From the NCBI RefSeq assembly GCF_039778605.1, contig NZ_CP156060.1, positions 1,736,001 through 1,800,000 on the forward strand: DNA of 64,000 nt, given 5' to 3'. Position 1 is the stretch's first letter. Each line of letters begins with the position of its first letter. The notes under the pieces were generated by a model, which made no database searches, had not been told where the DNA came from, and worked only from the letters and a program-made list of their open reading frames with translations. Made by a program: the position numbers and the translations under genes. The DNA is from Flavobacterium sp. WV_118_3 (GTDB lineage Bacteria > Bacteroidota > Bacteroidia > Flavobacteriales > Flavobacteriaceae). This document shows positions 61,421 through 64,000 of this stretch, in pieces.

Positions 61421-62173
61421 TTGAGGTATTTCATAGAATTCGCTTATAACGGAAAGAATTATCATGGCTGGCAGTATCAGCCGGATGCCATATCGGTTCA
61501 GGAAACGTTAAATAAGGCTTTATCGCTTTTATTGAAACAGGAGATCGAACTTGTTGGAGCCGGAAGAACCGATACCGGTGTGCACGCGCGGCAAATGTAT
61601 GCCCATTTTGATTTTGACCAAATTTTGGATTCGGATCGCTGGGTACAAAAATTAAATTCGTTTTTACCGAAAGATATCGCCGTTTACCGCTTTATCCCAC
61701 TACATGACGAAGCCCATGCCCGTTTCGACGCCACTGGCAGAACCTACGAATACCATATTCATCTTTTTAAAGATCCCTTTGAAAACGAAGGTAGCTGGTT
61801 CCATTTCCATCCATTAAACGTGGAAGCCATGAATCAAGCATCGCAATTGCTGTTTGACTATACCGACTTCGAGTGCTTTTCGAAAGTACATACCGATGTG
61901 CGTACTTTTAACTGCACTATCACCGAGGCGTATTGGCAACAAAACGGTACAAAATTAGTTTTTACCATTAGTGCCGACCGCTTTTTGCGAAATATGGTCC
62001 GCGCCATAGTGGGAACTTTAATTAAAATTGGACTTGGAAAAACAACACTGGACGAATTCCGACAAATTATCGAAAGTAAAAACCGTAGTAGAGCCGGCTT
62101 TTCCGTTCCGGCACATGGACTTTACCTCACCCGGGTTGTTTATCCCTATATACAAGAGCGCCATTCCCTATGA
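61421..62173 (+). CDS. truA: tRNA pseudouridine(38-40) synthase
   Basis: The 250-residue enzyme makes pseudouridine at positions 38-40 of tRNA anticodon arms. The catalytic Asp51 is in VGAGRTDTGVHARQMY, and the second-half blocks are FECFSKVHTDVRTFNCTI and FLRNMVRAIVGTLIKIG. The start is TTG: the first residues RYFIEFAYNGKNYHGWQ are conserved and no ATG precedes them. The stop overlaps the ABC exporter start by four bases (ATGA), so the two are translated together. Confidence 0.96.
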   Translation: MRYFIEFAYNGKNYHGWQYQPDAISVQETLNKALSLLLKQEIELVGAGRTDTGVHARQMYAHFDFDQILDSDRWVQKLNSFLPKDIAVYRFIPLHDEAHARFDATGRTYEYHIHLFKDPFENEGSWFHFHPLNVEAMNQASQLLFDYTDFECFSKVHTDVRTFNCTITEAYWQQNGTKLVFTISADRFLRNMVRAIVGTLIKIGLGKTTLDEFRQIIESKNRSRAGFSVPAHGLYLTRVVYPYIQERHSL

Positions 62174-63918
62174 AAGCCATAAAATCTATTTCTTTAAGAA
62201 AAGTAATGCGTTTTGCCAAACCCTATCAGGGACGGTTTAACGCTGTTATTGCCTGGGCGATATCGTTGTCGATATTTGCCGCATTACGCCCTTATATGTT
62301 AAAAGAAACGGTAGACCGTTATCTGACAACACACGATTCCGAAGGACTCCTGCTTTTTATCCTGCTGATGGCAGTGATATTACTGCTTGAGGTGGCTTCG
62401 CAGTTTTATTTTGTATACTGGGCCAACTGGCTCGGACAAGATATTGTAAAAGATATCCGCGAAAAACTGTTCCGCCATATCAGCAATTTTAAAATGAAGT
62501 ATTTCGACAACGAACCCGTAGGAAAACTGGTGACCCGTTCCGTTTCCGATATCGAGTCGATTGCCAGTATTTTTAGTCAGGGATTGTTTATGATTGTCAG
62601 CGACCTGCTAAAAATGGTCGTGATTCTGGGTATCATGTTTTATATGAACTGGAAACTCAGTTGTATCGTTATTCTGGGTATGCCGGTATTATTATATGCC
62701 ACCCGTATTTTTCAGCAAAAAATGAAGGTCGCTTTCGAAGAAGTACGAAATCAGGTGGGTAACCTCAATACATTTGTACAGGAACGCGTTACCGGAATGA
62801 AAATCGTACAGCTCTTTAACCGCGAGGCGATTGAATATGAAAAATTTAAAGTAATCAACCAGAAACACAACGATGCCTGGCTAAAAAATATCTTGTATAA
62901 CTCGATCTTTTTCCCGATAGCCGATATTGTATCGTCTGTGACTTTAGGCTGTATTATCTGGTATGGCGGTCTAAACATCATCAATGGCGATAGCGCCACT
63001 ACTTTTGGAGATTTGTTTGCCTATACAATGTTGATTAACATGTTATTTAACCCGTTGCGTCAAATTGCGGATAAATTCAATGTGATGCAAATGGGGATCA
63101 TCGCAGCCGAAAGGGTTTTTGAAGTGTTGGATATTGATGATCACCTACAAACTTCGGGAACCGTGGAAGCGACACATTTTAAAGGCGATATTCGGTTTGA
63201 AAATGTTCGTTTCAGTTATATCGAAGGGGAAGAAGTTTTAAAAGGTATCAATCTTAAGGTCAATGCGGGTGAAACTATAGCCATTGTGGGTGCAACCGGA
63301 GCCGGTAAGTCAACGATTATTAACTTACTGAACCGTTTTTACGAAATCGATAGCGGTACTATCACCATTGATAATACACCGATTACAGAATTCACAATTG
63401 GAAGTCTACGGAAACAAATCGCCATCGTATTACAGGATGTCTTCTTATTTGCCGATTCGATTTTGAACAATATCACGTTATACAATCCGGCTATTAGTCG
63501 GGAGGATGTTATTCTTGCCGCTCAGAAAATCGGAGCACATGACTTTATTATGAGTCTGCCCGAAAATTACGATTACAATGTGAAAGAACGTGGTATTATG
63601 CTATCATCCGGTCAACGACAATTGATTGCCTTTTTACGGGCCTATGTGAGTAACCCGAGTGTTCTGATTCTCGACGAAGCCACTTCTTCTATCGATACCT
63701 ATTCGGAAGAGTTGATTCAGAAAGCTACCGAAACCATCACTAAAGGCAGAACGTCTATCGTGATTGCACACCGACTGGCGACTATTATCAATGCCGATAA
63801 AATCATCGTGATGGATAAAGGGGAAATCGTTGAAGAAGGTACCCATTATCAATTGTTAAACAAGGACAATGGTTACTACAAAAACCTGTATTACTCTCAG
63901 TTTGCCGTTACAGAATAA
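62170..63918 (+). CDS. ABC exporter (MsbA/multidrug type)
   Basis: The 582-residue protein has a six-segment membrane domain (about 15-320) fused to an ATPase domain (about 340-582). The ATPase has Walker A GATGAGKST starting at residue 374, Q-loop LQDVFLFADS, signature LSSGQRQL near 478 and Walker B VLILDEATSSID near 498, with the H-loop IAHRLAT. It is a half-transporter that must dimerise. The substrate is unknown; MsbA-like lipid or drug export is typical. It overlaps truA by four bases. The last 82 bases of the window hold no further gene that I can see. Confidence 0.93.
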   Translation: MKAIKSISLRKVMRFAKPYQGRFNAVIAWAISLSIFAALRPYMLKETVDRYLTTHDSEGLLLFILLMAVILLLEVASQFYFVYWANWLGQDIVKDIREKLFRHISNFKMKYFDNEPVGKLVTRSVSDIESIASIFSQGLFMIVSDLLKMVVILGIMFYMNWKLSCIVILGMPVLLYATRIFQQKMKVAFEEVRNQVGNLNTFVQERVTGMKIVQLFNREAIEYEKFKVINQKHNDAWLKNILYNSIFFPIADIVSSVTLGCIIWYGGLNIINGDSATTFGDLFAYTMLINMLFNPLRQIADKFNVMQMGIIAAERVFEVLDIDDHLQTSGTVEATHFKGDIRFENVRFSYIEGEEVLKGINLKVNAGETIAIVGATGAGKSTIINLLNRFYEIDSGTITIDNTPITEFTIGSLRKQIAIVLQDVFLFADSILNNITLYNPAISREDVILAAQKIGAHDFIMSLPENYDYNVKERGIMLSSGQRQLIAFLRAYVSNPSVLILDEATSSIDTYSEELIQKATETITKGRTSIVIAHRLATIINADKIIVMDKGEIVEEGTHYQLLNKDNGYYKNLYYSQFAVTE

Positions 63919-64000
63919 GCGGCAAACCGGCTATTCTGACCAGAAAAATTAAAAAATCGACAGTCATTTAGCCTTAAAAATAGCAATACCCTATTTTTAG

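Noticed and set aside
1..64000. Mobile elements, prophage, defence systems, toxin-antitoxin pairs, tRNA or rRNA genes
   Set aside because: I looked for transposase, integrase, phage structural, restriction-modification and CBASS-like motifs and for tRNA-like cloverleafs in the gaps, and saw none. Base composition is even across the window.

Overview
The window reads as a stretch of chromosome from a Flavobacterium-like member of the Bacteroidota (Flavobacteriaceae). The evidence is low-to-moderate GC, the promoter -7 motif TAnnTTTG in front of many genes, two secreted proteins with type IX secretion system (T9SS) sorting domains (one type A, one type B), BshA for bacillithiol synthesis, Rho with a long N/Q-rich insertion, MutS2 without a Smr domain, and sucC without sucD beside it. 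I found no rRNA, tRNA, CRISPR array, insertion sequence, prophage or integrase. No gap between genes exceeds 300 bases.

Layout. 1-2215: end of a SUI1/YciH-type factor, a nucleoside phosphorylase, a DinB-fold protein and a GNAT acetyltransferase in one direction. 2212-4718: AraC-type regulator divergent from an acetyl-CoA hydrolase/CoA-transferase. 4867-6669: a periplasmic-binding-protein fold without a signal peptide and a membrane transglutaminase-like protein. 6670-9601: ung and mutS2, divergent. 9605-14632: DCC-family protein, a 47-residue membrane protein, a T9SS cargo, aroC, an LpxH-like phosphoesterase, a lipoprotein and an outer-membrane barrel. 14683-24241: a minus-strand run with bshA, a DUF1801 protein, a GH3/serine-hydrolase fusion, a protein often mislabelled 'ABC transporter ATPase', a pair of Fe-S electron-transfer proteins, an MCE/MlaD protein and a cell-wall amidase. 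24314-30638: LptD-like protein, RidA, methylglyoxal synthase, a BadF-type kinase and an APC permease.

30904-37044: a redox operon (peroxiredoxin, thioredoxin-like, small acidic protein), sucC, two DUF genes, a TerB-like protein and uvrB. 37102-44656: a DUF389 membrane protein, valS, a DUF1573 protein, a PDZ/aspartyl-protease protein and an aminotransferase. 44843-51094: a 2083-residue T9SS type B surface protein built from two families of tandem domains. 51306-57864: small secreted protein, folE, cysS, yidD, lgt, rho and a DUF4293 membrane protein. 58057-60767: response regulator, a 92-residue unknown and a histidine kinase in one operon. 60768-63918: YfcE-type phosphoesterase, truA and an ABC exporter.

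Most genes are housekeeping: DNA repair (ung, mutS2, uvrB), translation (valS, cysS, truA), envelope building (LptD, LpxH-like, lgt, yidD, amidase, MCE) and redox protection (bacillithiol, peroxiredoxin). I found no convincing new multi-gene system such as a defence island. The observations most worth following are a 29-33 bp palindrome repeated three times, each time just beyond the terminator of a minus-strand gene; the disordered insertion in Rho; the RR/92-aa/HK operon; the Fe-S/MCE cluster; the cytosolic binding protein; and a 47-residue membrane protein whose last codons form the neighbouring gene's terminator.
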